Source: Bacteriovorax stolpii (lineage in GTDB: Bacteria; Bdellovibrionota; Bacteriovoracia; Bacteriovoracales; Bacteriovoracaceae). From it: a stretch of 7,850 nt of DNA. The translations under genes were made by a program, and so were the position numbers. Under the pieces are notes generated by a model, which saw only the letters and a list, made by a program, of their open reading frames with translations, had not been told where the DNA came from and did not search any database. Below, in pieces: positions 1 to 6,745 of this stretch (positions are counted from its first letter, which is position 1; each line of letters opens with the position of its first letter). The stretch is from positions 1 through 7,850 of the forward strand of contig CAMDDI010000162.1 in the NCBI GenBank assembly GCA_945890905.1. The letters run 5' to 3'.

Positions 1-48
1 AATCGCATTCTTATCATTCGGTGTTGTTTCAATTACTGCTTTAGACAT
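1..48 (-). CDS. 5' end of an unidentified gene, cut by the left window edge
   Basis: Only the first 16 codons are visible, reading MSKAVIETTPNDKNAI with no stop. The ATG is preceded by AGGAG at 55-59 with a 6-base spacer, a near-ideal ribosome binding site, so this is very likely a true start. The N-terminus is polar, with no signal peptide or membrane segment in view, which suggests a cytoplasmic protein. It lies 53 bases downstream of the GAF/AAA+ regulator gene and may have its own promoter in that gap. Too little sequence is present to name a family. The opening MSKAVIETT loosely recalls cyclophilin-type isomerases, but that is not evidence enough for a call. Confidence 0.75.
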   Translation of the reverse strand, partial: MSKAVIETTPNDKNAI

Positions 49-54
49 AAGGGT

Positions 55-59
55 CTCCT
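55..59 (-). promoter_or_regulatory. Ribosome binding site for the gene entering from 48
   Basis: AGGAG on the minus strand lies 6 bases before the ATG at 48-46. It is the main support for calling this short edge fragment a real gene rather than a chance ORF. Confidence 0.7.
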
Positions 60-68
60 AGTCGTTGT

Positions 69-97
69 ATTTTACTTTTTTCTATCTAACTCTTCAA
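69..97 (-). promoter_or_regulatory. Candidate sigma-70-type promoter for the left-edge gene
   Basis: On the minus strand, TTGAAG (92-97) and TAAAAT (69-74) are separated by exactly 17 bases. The -35 matches consensus at 4 of 6 positions and the -10 at 5 of 6. The -35 begins just past the regulator's stop codon. A start of transcription near 62 would leave a leader of only about 14 bases, just enough for the AGGAG ribosome binding site. This is a consensus match only. Read-through from the regulator gene is equally possible, since no terminator is visible between the two. Confidence 0.4.
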
Positions 98-101
98 ACT
101 C

Positions 102-1589
102 TTATTGCTCACGGGCTTCGATCAATCCGTAGCTATGAAGCTTGTTATAAAGGGTTTTTACTGTAATTCCGAGAGCTTTAGCAGCGCGTGTCTTATTTCC
201 ACTCAAATGATCAAGAGTGTCAATGATGTGCTTTTTCTCAAGGTCAAACAATGTGAACTCTGTGTATTTCACTGGAGCAGCTACAACTTCTACTTTCACT
301 TCTTGAGCAAACTCAGGAAGGTGAGCAGCTTCGATGTACTGACCGTCAGTCAAAATGTATGTGCGCTCCATAATGTTTTTAAGTTCGTGAGCATTTCCTG
401 GCCAAAAGTAGCTAGAAAGTTTTTCAATCGCGCCTGATGTAAGAACCTTTGCTTCTGGCTTATTTTGGTTCAAGAAGAACTCGGCCATCACTTTGATATC
501 ATCATGACGCTCGCGCAACGATGGGATACGAAGACCAACAGTATTCAAGCGGTAGTATAAATCTTCTTTGAAAGACCCAGCTTCAACTAAGTTTTGAAGC
601 TGAACTTTTGAAGAAGCAATCAAGCGCACGTTTAGAGCTACTTTTTCTTCAGTATCAGTAGTGATCATTTCTCCAGAAACCAAAACTCTAAGAAGTTTAG
701 TCTGAATATGGTTAGTTGTTGAACCGATATCGTCGATGATTAATGTTCCGCCATTAGCTTGGATCAAAAGACCTTTTGAGCTGAACAATTCGCGGTCAAG
801 TTGAGACTCATTAAGAGCTGAACAAGATGCTACAACACATGCGCCTTTACGAGCTGACCAAGTGTGGATTTTCTTAGCAAGAATTTTCTTACCAACACCA
901 TGAGCACCTTCCATAAGAATCGGAAAGTCTTGAGCAGCAATTTTCTTCGCCATTTGAACGATTTCAAGAAAGTTCTTAGAAACACCAATCATATGAGAAG
1001 AATCTTCGTGATGACGTGAAGTTTGAATTTCTACACGGTTAGAAAGTTCTTTCTCACGAGCTTCGATTTTCGTCATAAGCTCGCGGTTAAGATTTTTCGC
1101 CATGAGGAAGAGGTGCATGTTACGAATCGGAGACTGAAGTTGATTCAAAATATCGTTAATAACTGCAATATCTGATTCTGAAAACTGACGATCTTTTTTA
1201 ACTGATTGAACGTTAAGTGTACCGATAACTGAACCGTCGATCATGATTGGTAAACAAAGCTCAGCTTCTACCAATTCTTCACGGATACCAGTTGAAGCGA
1301 TAGGATCTCTCTTAACAGAGTTAGAGTAGTAAGCTCTTTTCATACGAGCTACGTATCCAGAAAGACCAAGGCCTTTGTTTAAAAGTTTAGCAGTGCTCAA
1401 AGCATGACCATTTTCAGCGATCAACCGAGTAGAACCATCTGAAAGGACTTCGAATCCAAGTACTTTATGCTCGCCCATCATGTCCTGAACAAAGCCAGAA
1501 AGCTTAGAGAAAAAAACTACTTCATCAAGGTTCGATAAAAGAACTGTTGAAAGAGTAGCTAGTTCGTTTTGAAGTTGAGCTGTTTTCAT
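102..1589 (-). CDS. GAF/AAA+/Fis-type transcriptional regulator, degenerate sigma-54 activator family
   Basis: This 495-residue protein has the three-part plan of NtrC-family enhancer-binding proteins: an N-terminal GAF-like sensor (about 15-155), a charged linker helix (about 160-195), an AAA+ domain (about 200-425) and a Fis-type helix-turn-helix (about 447-490, with GNKTRAAKALGI and TVKTLYNKL). Walker A is GAHGVGKK (228-235), and the arginine-finger region is FKEDLYYRLN (340-349). Several hallmarks are altered. The GAFTGA loop that touches sigma-54 is missing: ELF (267-269) is followed after only ten residues by GGTL. Walker B reads DD instead of DE (286-287). Sensor I reads IASSK, and the sensor II motif WPGNxREL is WPGNAHEL, with His401 in place of Arg. 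By analogy with TyrR-like members it may act at sigma-70 promoters or as a repressor; this is inferred. The start is supported by AGGGG at 1596-1600. It has its own upstream gap with a promoter candidate. The GAF ligand is unknown. Confidence 0.92.
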   Translation of the reverse strand: MKTAQLQNELATLSTVLLSNLDEVVFFSKLSGFVQDMMGEHKVLGFEVLSDGSTRLIAENGHALSTAKLLNKGLGLSGYVARMKRAYYSNSVKRDPIASTGIREELVEAELCLPIMIDGSVIGTLNVQSVKKDRQFSESDIAVINDILNQLQSPIRNMHLFLMAKNLNRELMTKIEAREKELSNRVEIQTSRHHEDSSHMIGVSKNFLEIVQMAKKIAAQDFPILMEGAHGVGKKILAKKIHTWSARKGACVVASCSALNESQLDRELFSSKGLLIQANGGTLIIDDIGSTTNHIQTKLLRVLVSGEMITTDTEEKVALNVRLIASSKVQLQNLVEAGSFKEDLYYRLNTVGLRIPSLRERHDDIKVMAEFFLNQNKPEAKVLTSGAIEKLSSYFWPGNAHELKNIMERTYILTDGQYIEAAHLPEFAQEVKVEVVAAPVKYTEFTLFDLEKKHIIDTLDHLSGNKTRAAKALGITVKTLYNKLHSYGLIEAREQ

Positions 1590-1599
1590 GATGATCCCC

Positions 1600-1636
1600 T
1601 TTACACATTAAATTCGTAATGATTAACATTTACACA
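1600..1636 (-). repeat. Direct repeat TGTGTAAA in the leader of the regulator gene
   Basis: TGTGTAAA occurs twice on the minus strand, at 1629-1636 and 1600-1607, 29 bases apart, in the untranslated leader between the candidate promoter and the ribosome binding site. Roughly three helical turns separate the copies, which would suit two protein contacts on one DNA face. The repeat is short and the region is AT-rich, so chance is a real alternative. Confidence 0.3.
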
Positions 1637-1652
1637 GTGCGTTACTGAGAAG

Positions 1653-1681
1653 ATATTACAATTTGTATGAACTTTTTACAA
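1653..1681 (-). promoter_or_regulatory. Candidate promoter of the regulator gene
   Basis: On the minus strand, TTGTAA (1676-1681) and TAATAT (1653-1658) are separated by exactly 17 bases. Each matches the sigma-70 consensus at 4 of 6 positions. It lies in the 138-base gap between tolB and the regulator, giving a leader of about 55-60 bases. I saw no GG-N10-GC sigma-54 element in this gap, in keeping with a gene not driven by sigma-54. Confidence 0.45.
1657..1667 (-). promoter_or_regulatory. Perfect palindrome overlapping the -10 element, possible operator
   Basis: The minus-strand sequence TACAAATTGTA is an 11-base perfect inverted repeat (arms TACAA/TTGTA around one central base). It sits in the promoter spacer and shares two bases with the -10 box. 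The motif TTGTAA also recurs as the -35 box itself, 20 bases away or about two helical turns. A dimer bound here would block RNA polymerase, so autorepression by the gene's own product is a natural hypothesis. The site is short and AT-rich. Confidence 0.35.
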
Positions 1682-1727
1682 GACTAAAATGGTGCGGTGT
1701 TTAAACTTTCTTCGATTTATCTAGCAA

Positions 1728-3080
1728 TTACGGCAGGTTGGTCCATTGTGGAGAGAAGCAACGACCGAAATCTTGGGTTAATTGACCTAAAATTTCACCT
1801 TCCCGATTCATGATGTATACATCCTGGACGGCCTTAGTGCGGGAAATGATCCTTTTACTAGTAAAAACAATGAATTCGCCGTCTGGAGAGAAGACAGGTT
1901 CCTCATTTGAACCAAAGTCCTTGGTGAGGCGTACAAGGTTATTGCCCATAGAATCGATTTTATAAAGATCAAAGCCATTATCCACCCAAGAGGTGAAAAC
2001 GATCTCTTTACCGTCTGGAGAGAAGCGTGGAGTGGCATTAAATTGACCTACAAAAGAGATACGTTTCACATCTTTCTCTGTTCCTTGGGGATCCATGGTG
2101 TAGATGTGTGCTCTACCAGGTCTGCTCGATAAGAAACTCATCAAATTTCCATCACGGGTAATAGAGGGGTCTACGTCTTCTCCATGGTGAGTCGTAATTT
2201 TTCTTAACTGATGAGACGACAAATTCATTTCATAAATATCAGCGTTGCCACTGGTAGTAAGTGTGAGATAAATCACATCCCCTTTATGACTAAAGATGGC
2301 CCCAGAGTTAATTCCTGGACGGTCAGAGATGGTTGAATATTTCTTGGTTTGAAAATCATATGACATGAGATCAATGTTCTTAATGCTCTTCACTTTATTA
2401 CGAGTTACTTCTCTGTGAGTCGCAATGAGTGAGAACATAATCTTAGAATTATCAGGAGCAATCTGAGGAGAGATTACGACTGAATTAAAATCAGTCAGCT
2501 TCTCCACCCGGCGACCATCAAAGTCCATAAGATAGAGTTCTTTCTCGATATCTTTTACGCGCGAAGTGCGATCAGATACAAAAGCAATTTTAGAATTAAA
2601 TACAGAGGCTTTACCAGTGATTGAGCGGTAAATAGCATCGGCCAATTTATGGCCTTGGCTGCGGACATTGCTTTGACTCATTTTTACAGTTTGAGTCAAA
2701 ATATTTTTCTTCCCCGTCACACTCCAAACTTTTACACTGACTTCGATTCCTCCACTGGCACTCACAATTGAGGAAGCAATAAAATAACTAATCCCACTTC
2801 CCGACCATTTGTCGAGTTCAGGGCTTGAATAACTCATCTTTCCTTTTTCAGAATAATCGATGGTGTTAAATTTATGCTTATAAAAAATAAAATCATTCCT
2901 CAGAATATCAACCGCTTCAAGGGCCAGTGTCTTTTGAGTGCCGGCCATGGATTTCATTTCAGGATCATCGATGACAATCTTATCTTTATCTTGTTCAGCA
3001 TTCCCTACAGCAATCACTGCATCTTGAGCGAGTGTTGTGAGACTTGAAAGTAGAATAAAAAGAGAAAGAATAAGTTTCAT
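1728..3080 (-). CDS. tolB: TolB, periplasmic beta-propeller protein of the Tol system
   Basis: The 450-residue protein is close to the usual TolB length (430 in E. coli). It starts with a clear signal peptide (residues 1-18, likely cut after TLA), so it acts in the periplasm. An N-terminal alpha/beta domain (about 20-155) precedes a C-terminal beta-propeller (about 160-450). The propeller is built from repeats with the signature FSPDGxxIVFTS, for example RFSPDGKEIVFTS (352-364) and VFSPDGEFIVFTS (396-408), and DxYxMN strands follow. The end, CFSPQWTNLP, echoes the conserved final W-containing blade of TolB. In the known system TolB binds Pal and TolA and helps relocate Pal to the division site. 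AGGAG at 3086-3090 overlaps the stop of the TolA-like gene, so translation is probably coupled. No pal follows; a 138-base gap comes next, with no hairpin terminator visible. Confidence 0.95.
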   Translation of the reverse strand: MKLILSLFILLSSLTTLAQDAVIAVGNAEQDKDKIVIDDPEMKSMAGTQKTLALEAVDILRNDFIFYKHKFNTIDYSEKGKMSYSSPELDKWSGSGISYFIASSIVSASGGIEVSVKVWSVTGKKNILTQTVKMSQSNVRSQGHKLADAIYRSITGKASVFNSKIAFVSDRTSRVKDIEKELYLMDFDGRRVEKLTDFNSVVISPQIAPDNSKIMFSLIATHREVTRNKVKSIKNIDLMSYDFQTKKYSTISDRPGINSGAIFSHKGDVIYLTLTTSGNADIYEMNLSSHQLRKITTHHGEDVDPSITRDGNLMSFLSSRPGRAHIYTMDPQGTEKDVKRISFVGQFNATPRFSPDGKEIVFTSWVDNGFDLYKIDSMGNNLVRLTKDFGSNEEPVFSPDGEFIVFTSKRIISRTKAVQDVYIMNREGEILGQLTQDFGRCFSPQWTNLP

Positions 3081-3088
3081 AATCGCTC

Positions 3089-3886
3089 CTATAGCGGAAA
3101 TCCTAAAATGATTCCAGAGTTAGTTAACCTTAAGGTCACAGCAGCAGATGGTTTGGGAAAAGGAGAAGAAGCTTGAATAGCAGCTTTCGCCCGATCATCA
3201 AATCCGTCTTCACCAGAAGATTCATTGATTTCCATCTTCAACAATTGGCCTGAACCAGAGAGATAAATTTTTATGCGACAACGCAGGTTTTTATCCATTA
3301 AGTAGCTAGGAAGTTTCCAATTTCTGCGGATCAAATCCGGAAGGACCTGCACATAAGCACCAAGTTCTGAGGTGGCCTGATCAGAATAATCCCCTACCAG
3401 AGCTGAACCTTGGCTTAAGCGATTTCCTTCCACAATTAGAGAATCTAGATTTTTGCGGTCTGTACCATTCTTCTTGCCCTTGGGCTGCTCTTTGGCGGTG
3501 ACTTTTTTATTAGAATAATCAGACAGAAGGTTAAGAAAAGAAGCTTTCTTTTTTTTGCCTTCTTCTTGAATGACAATATCATCTTTCTTAATCACATCTT
3601 CGGCTTCAGTCTTCACAACAGTTTCATCTTTAACACCAGGAGCTTTCTCTTCTACTTTAGGAAGATCGGCCACCTTCTGCATGTCACGGAGTTCCTGAAT
3701 AGTAAATTTTGGCATTCCGACAACATCCACTCGCACCGAAGAGCGGATAATCTCCACGTCGTTGCTTTTAAAAATAGTTGAGATGAGTTTCCCTGTAGCG
3801 AGACTTAAAAAAAATATTAAGACGTGACATCCAAAGGAGATGACAAGACTGCGGTTAAAATCTTTACTATCATCTGTCCCAGTCAT
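3089..3886 (-). CDS. tolA: TolA/TonB-like energy transducer
   Basis: This is a 265-residue inner-membrane-anchored periplasmic protein. A short cytoplasmic tail leads into one membrane segment (about 13-38) that keeps the SxxxH motif (Ser17, His21) needed by TonB and TolA to respond to the ExbB/TolQ motor. A charged Lys/Glu-rich linker (about 65-165) spans the periplasm. The C-terminal domain (about 172-256) has the TonB/TolA pattern: YVQVLPDLIRRNWKLP, then a GSGQLLKMEINESSG strand-turn-strand and a final helix ending PFPKP. It is much shorter than E. coli TolA (421) because the long Ala/Lys-rich helix is absent. Its place between tolR and tolB makes TolA the best name, though the family alone cannot separate it from TonB. 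The ATG abuts the tolR stop (TAGATG) and no strong ribosome binding site is seen, pointing to translational coupling. An in-frame A AAA AAG heptamer lies at 3548-3554. Confidence 0.87.
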   Translation of the reverse strand: MTGTDDSKDFNRSLVISFGCHVLIFFLSLATGKLISTIFKSNDVEIIRSSVRVDVVGMPKFTIQELRDMQKVADLPKVEEKAPGVKDETVVKTEAEDVIKKDDIVIQEEGKKKKASFLNLLSDYSNKKVTAKEQPKGKKNGTDRKNLDSLIVEGNRLSQGSALVGDYSDQATSELGAYVQVLPDLIRRNWKLPSYLMDKNLRCRIKIYLSGSGQLLKMEINESSGEDGFDDRAKAAIQASSPFPKPSAAVTLRLTNSGIILGFPL

Positions 3887-4306
3887 CTACTTAGTTTTCT
3901 CCACTTCTGTCACAAGGGCGATGTTACTCACCCCTGCTTTTTTCAGATTAGCGATAAGTTTTGCGACTTTCTCATACCTAAGGCTGTAGTCTGCACGAAG
4001 GTAGACCACATCCGTATGATTGGTTTTAAACTGCTTTAAAATAGAAGGAATTAGATCCCGTTGAGAAATCATATTCTTTCCGAGAAAAAACTGTTCTGAC
4101 TCAGTAATCGACAAGATTACAAGCTCTGGCTTAAGTCCCACGTTATTAACTTTTTGAGTTTTAGGAAGCTTCAAATCAATGCCGCTAAAGAGCATGGGAG
4201 CCGTCACCATAAAGATCACCAGAAGAACCAACATCACATCCACCAAAGGAGTTACGTTGATATCTGACACTGGGCCTTTCTTACCGCGGCTGGTATTCAT
4301 TCCCAT
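3887..4306 (-). CDS. tolR: TolR, ExbD/TolR-family proton-channel subunit
   Basis: The 139-residue protein matches TolR length (142 in E. coli). A short basic cytoplasmic N-terminus is followed by DINVTPLVDVMLVLLVIFMV, one membrane helix (about 20-38). Asp23 falls at the same number as the essential proton-path aspartate of E. coli TolR. The rest (about 45-139) is the periplasmic domain with the LVILSI, DVVYLRAD and ending ALVTEVEK strands typical of ExbD/TolR. With TolQ it forms the proton-driven stator. The first ATG (4306) is preferred over the one two codons later because AGAAGG lies 8 bases upstream of it, inside the 3' end of tolQ. It is separated from tolQ by 3 bases and directly abuts the TolA-like gene. 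Confidence 0.95.
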   Translation of the reverse strand: MGMNTSRGKKGPVSDINVTPLVDVMLVLLVIFMVTAPMLFSGIDLKLPKTQKVNNVGLKPELVILSITESEQFFLGKNMISQRDLIPSILKQFKTNHTDVVYLRADYSLRYEKVAKLIANLKKAGVSNIALVTEVEKTK

Positions 4307-4309
4307 GAA

Positions 4310-5011
4310 TTAATCCTTCTTGATAAGAATTGAGCGCTCAATTAGATTAAGGAAATCTTGTGAGAAAGACTCCATCTGAGAATTAATACGGGTTATCTGA
4401 TTGTTAAAAAAGTTAAAGAACCACACTGCTGGAATAGCGGCAGCTAATCCCACGGCCGTGGCCACAAGAGCTTCTGCGATACCTGGAGCAACAGCTTCAA
4501 TGCTTCCGCCACCAGTTGAGAGACCAGAGAAAGCATCAATGATCCCCCATACGGTCCCAAAGAGACCAATGAATGGAGTGATAGAACCAATTGAAGCCAG
4601 AGTTGAAACTCGTAGATCCATTTTTTCATTTGAGGCATTAAAGCCTGTCTTCAGAGCGCGCTCAAGAGATTGGAATCCGTGTTGAGAAAAATGTTGACCA
4701 ATATTTCCTTGCTTAGAAGCGCTTAACTTTTCACTAACTTTATTGAGCTCTTCGTATCCGCGGCGGAACATCAAGCTTGTAGTAGAAGAATGATTTTCCG
4801 TGGCCTCACGATTAATTTCTAAAATCGAACTGCTGGATTTGAAAAAAGCTTGAAACTTATCGTTTGCTTCACTGATGAGTTTAAGTTCGCGGTATTTCTG
4901 TAAAATAATTGTCCAAGAAAAAACTGAAGCAACCACAAGCAAAATGAGTACGAGTTTAACGACAACACCAGATTCTAAAAGGATTTGCCAAATGTTTAAT
5001 CCACCATGCAT
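4310..5011 (-). CDS. tolQ: TolQ, ExbB/TolQ-family motor subunit
   Basis: The 233-residue inner-membrane protein matches TolQ length (230 in E. coli). It has three membrane helices (about 16-38, 137-160 and 176-200), with a large cytoplasmic loop between the first and second. Signature motifs are present: SITPFIGLFGTVWGI (143-157), with Thr145 at the same number as the pore threonine of E. coli TolQ, and PGIAEALVATAVGLAAAIPA (176-195), with the second pore threonine at 185. In the known complex TolQ pentamers enclose a TolR dimer and use the proton gradient to work TolA. The ribosome binding site GAGGT (5019-5023) overlaps the stop of the upstream membrane-protein gene. An ExbB role is possible, but the TolB and TolA-like neighbours favour TolQ. 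Confidence 0.95.
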   Translation of the reverse strand: MHGGLNIWQILLESGVVVKLVLILLVVASVFSWTIILQKYRELKLISEANDKFQAFFKSSSSILEINREATENHSSTTSLMFRRGYEELNKVSEKLSASKQGNIGQHFSQHGFQSLERALKTGFNASNEKMDLRVSTLASIGSITPFIGLFGTVWGIIDAFSGLSTGGGSIEAVAPGIAEALVATAVGLAAAIPAVWFFNFFNNQITRINSQMESFSQDFLNLIERSILIKKD

Positions 5012-5021
5012 AGAAATTACC

Positions 5022-5849
5022 TCAACGTAAAAGCTTACGGGCAGAAAGAACCAACTGCTCCCGATATTGATAATAGAGAAAAGATATCACCCAAATAACA
5101 GCTAGAAAAGCGATTGAGAGCTTCTTCTCCACTCTGAAAGGAGAAAAGTCATTTCCCCAAACCGGATCCAGTCCAAAAATTGAACCCATAGGGGCAACGA
5201 ATAACAAAAGAAAGCAAACTACATTGCTCCAATTTCTATAAACATTCCCACTCAAATAAAGCAAAGTTGAAAAACATAAAAGAACATAGGGTAATAATCC
5301 GTAATAATCTGGAACACTCATCTTGAAGGCTGCTACAAAAAAAAGGGTGTAGGTCACGGCCATCCATAAGCGAGGGGGCCGGACATTTTGATTTAAAACA
5401 TCATCCAAATGAGTAATCACGACAAATTCAATTCCAAAGAAGAGAAAGAGACCAGTAAAGGACACAAGATGGTAATACCAATAAGCCAAATTTTGACCGG
5501 TGTAGACCACATTTGAGAGTGCAAGATAACTCACGGCCATGAATGCAGCAACTACGATGGCGCGAGGTTCAGGCCATTTCACTAACTCTTTGATGAGTTC
5601 TCGGATGGATTTTAATTCGTAAAGTCTGATCTTAAACCAGCGGTTTATGAGAAAAAAAGAAAACAACTTAGAGATAATTAAAATTTCCCAATGATTATTG
5701 TGAAGCCAGGATTCTACGATGCTAATTTCATGATCCAGTAAAAAGTGAAAGAAGGCCCCGATAGAACTCAAAATAACGGTGAAGGAAACATAAATTAATT
5801 GATACGCACCATAGTACTGAATGTTTCGGATTAAATGTCTCAGATCCAT
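5022..5849 (-). CDS. Unrecognised polytopic inner-membrane protein
   Basis: I do not recognise this 275-residue protein. It is strongly hydrophobic, with about eight predicted membrane segments (roughly 16-37, 54-70, 96-118, 124-146, 161-177, 184-202, 206-226 and 244-261). Loops are short, apart from a basic stretch (71-97, KIRLYELKSIRELIKELVKW) likely to be cytoplasmic. The tail REQLVLSARKLLR is also basic. Aromatic residues are plentiful, for example NLAYWYYHLV (120-129). No enzyme motif or transporter signature is evident. Its ATG overlaps the stop of the upstream gene by one base (TAATG), and its own stop lies within the tolQ ribosome binding region, so it is a firm member of the Tol operon. 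A role as an envelope or motor accessory protein is inferred from position only. Confidence 0.85.
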   Translation of the reverse strand: MDLRHLIRNIQYYGAYQLIYVSFTVILSSIGAFFHFLLDHEISIVESWLHNNHWEILIISKLFSFFLINRWFKIRLYELKSIRELIKELVKWPEPRAIVVAAFMAVSYLALSNVVYTGQNLAYWYYHLVSFTGLFLFFGIEFVVITHLDDVLNQNVRPPRLWMAVTYTLFFVAAFKMSVPDYYGLLPYVLLCFSTLLYLSGNVYRNWSNVVCFLLLFVAPMGSIFGLDPVWGNDFSPFRVEKKLSIAFLAVIWVISFLYYQYREQLVLSARKLLR

Positions 5850-6745
5850 TAATAAACTTTCTCATCGGGACTGAGCCACTTAACTTGCATCTCAGGTGAC
5901 GGGTAGAGCTTCACGTAGTCTTTGTACTGAACATTGGTTTTTACAAATCGGTCTATTTTACCTAAAAGTTTAAAGTAAGAATTCCACAGATCAGGAGTTC
6001 CTTTAAGAAACGCATCCATTTTTTTAGTCACTTCAAACTGCTGCTGAAAGGTATAACCTTTCACATTAATTTGCTGATCGTAATTTTTTATCAATTCTTC
6101 TACCATGGACATATCCACTTTCGTTTCGTGAAAATTAGTACCAGAAAGTTTGGTGAGTTTATCTGTTACGGCTCCTTTCTTAAAGTAGCCACCTTCCATA
6201 CGAAAATAATCCTCTAGAAGCAGCAGAGAGATTTCAAGTTTGCTTAAATCCAGTGAGCGAATGAAGGGAACAGAAAGCAATAGAATCATTTCCCCGTCAG
6301 AACCCGGCAAAGAGGCCCTCACCATACTCGGGGTATTGAGCAAAAGAATTTTAAATCTTTTCTGATAGAAACCCAGTTTCTCAAGAGTTGTCCTGAAGGC
6401 CACTTCTATTCCGTAATCTGGTTTCACAAAATCCCACCCCAAAAGTTGGGCGTTTTTCACCAGCCAGTACTCAGAAACAAATCCCCAAAGTTCATTCTCG
6501 CTTGGATATTGATAGCGGCTGTTATCCACTTTCACTTGTTCTTTTTTAAGAACAACAATTTGTTTTTCTTTTTGCTGAGCTTCTTCCGAAAGACCATCGT
6601 CTTGAAGAACTTTTTTTATACTCTTGAAGTTTACAATCTCCAGTTCTTTTTCTTCTTGAAGCTTCTCGGTCTCAGAGAAGGCAGCCAAAGATATAAGAAT
6701 CAGAAGACTACTTAACCCGAGTTTCGCCTTGAATGTAGTGATCAT
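5849..6745 (-). CDS. Exported protein with a possible degenerate M48-peptidase-like core
   Basis: The 298-residue protein has a signal peptide (about 1-24: basic start, LSSLLILISLAAFS) with no lipobox cysteine, so it is probably periplasmic. Residues 25-75 are charged, Lys/Glu-rich and probably helical or disordered. Residues 110-188 look like the core of M48 metallopeptidases: RFKILLLNTPSMVRASLPGS mirrors the 'valnspevNAfalPGG' strand, and LDLSKLEISLLLLEDYF mirrors the helix that normally carries HExxH. Here that helix reads LEDYF (177-181): the glutamate stays but both zinc histidines are gone, so catalysis is unlikely. This likeness is my reading of the pattern, not a search result. The C-terminal third (190-298) is unplaced. 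The gene overlaps the SH3-like gene upstream by 38 bases and its stop shares one base with the next start. The ribosome binding site is weak (GGGGA). Confidence 0.85.
   Translation of the reverse strand: MITTFKAKLGLSSLLILISLAAFSETEKLQEEKELEIVNFKSIKKVLQDDGLSEEAQQKEKQIVVLKKEQVKVDNSRYQYPSENELWGFVSEYWLVKNAQLLGWDFVKPDYGIEVAFRTTLEKLGFYQKRFKILLLNTPSMVRASLPGSDGEMILLLSVPFIRSLDLSKLEISLLLLEDYFRMEGGYFKKGAVTDKLTKLSGTNFHETKVDMSMVEELIKNYDQQINVKGYTFQQQFEVTKKMDAFLKGTPDLWNSYFKLLGKIDRFVKTNVQYKDYVKLYPSPEMQVKWLSPDEKVY

Noticed and set aside
105..437. Plus-strand ORF opposite the regulator gene
   Set aside because: It lies wholly opposite the conserved AAA+/Fis coding region and has no recognisable protein features; it is an antisense shadow.
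1682..1727. Possible intrinsic terminator after tolB
   Set aside because: The region contains the 8-base palindrome GTTTAAAC (1699-1706), but it has no loop or GC-rich stem and no T-tract follows, so no terminator is called.
1808..2038. Short minus-strand ORF in another frame within tolB
   Set aside because: It lies entirely within the TolB propeller repeats, which are intact in the main frame, so it does not represent a frameshift or a separate gene.
4401..4685. Plus-strand ORF opposite tolQ
   Set aside because: It is the reverse reading of the conserved TolQ membrane region; its Ala/Pro-rich composition is an artefact of that.
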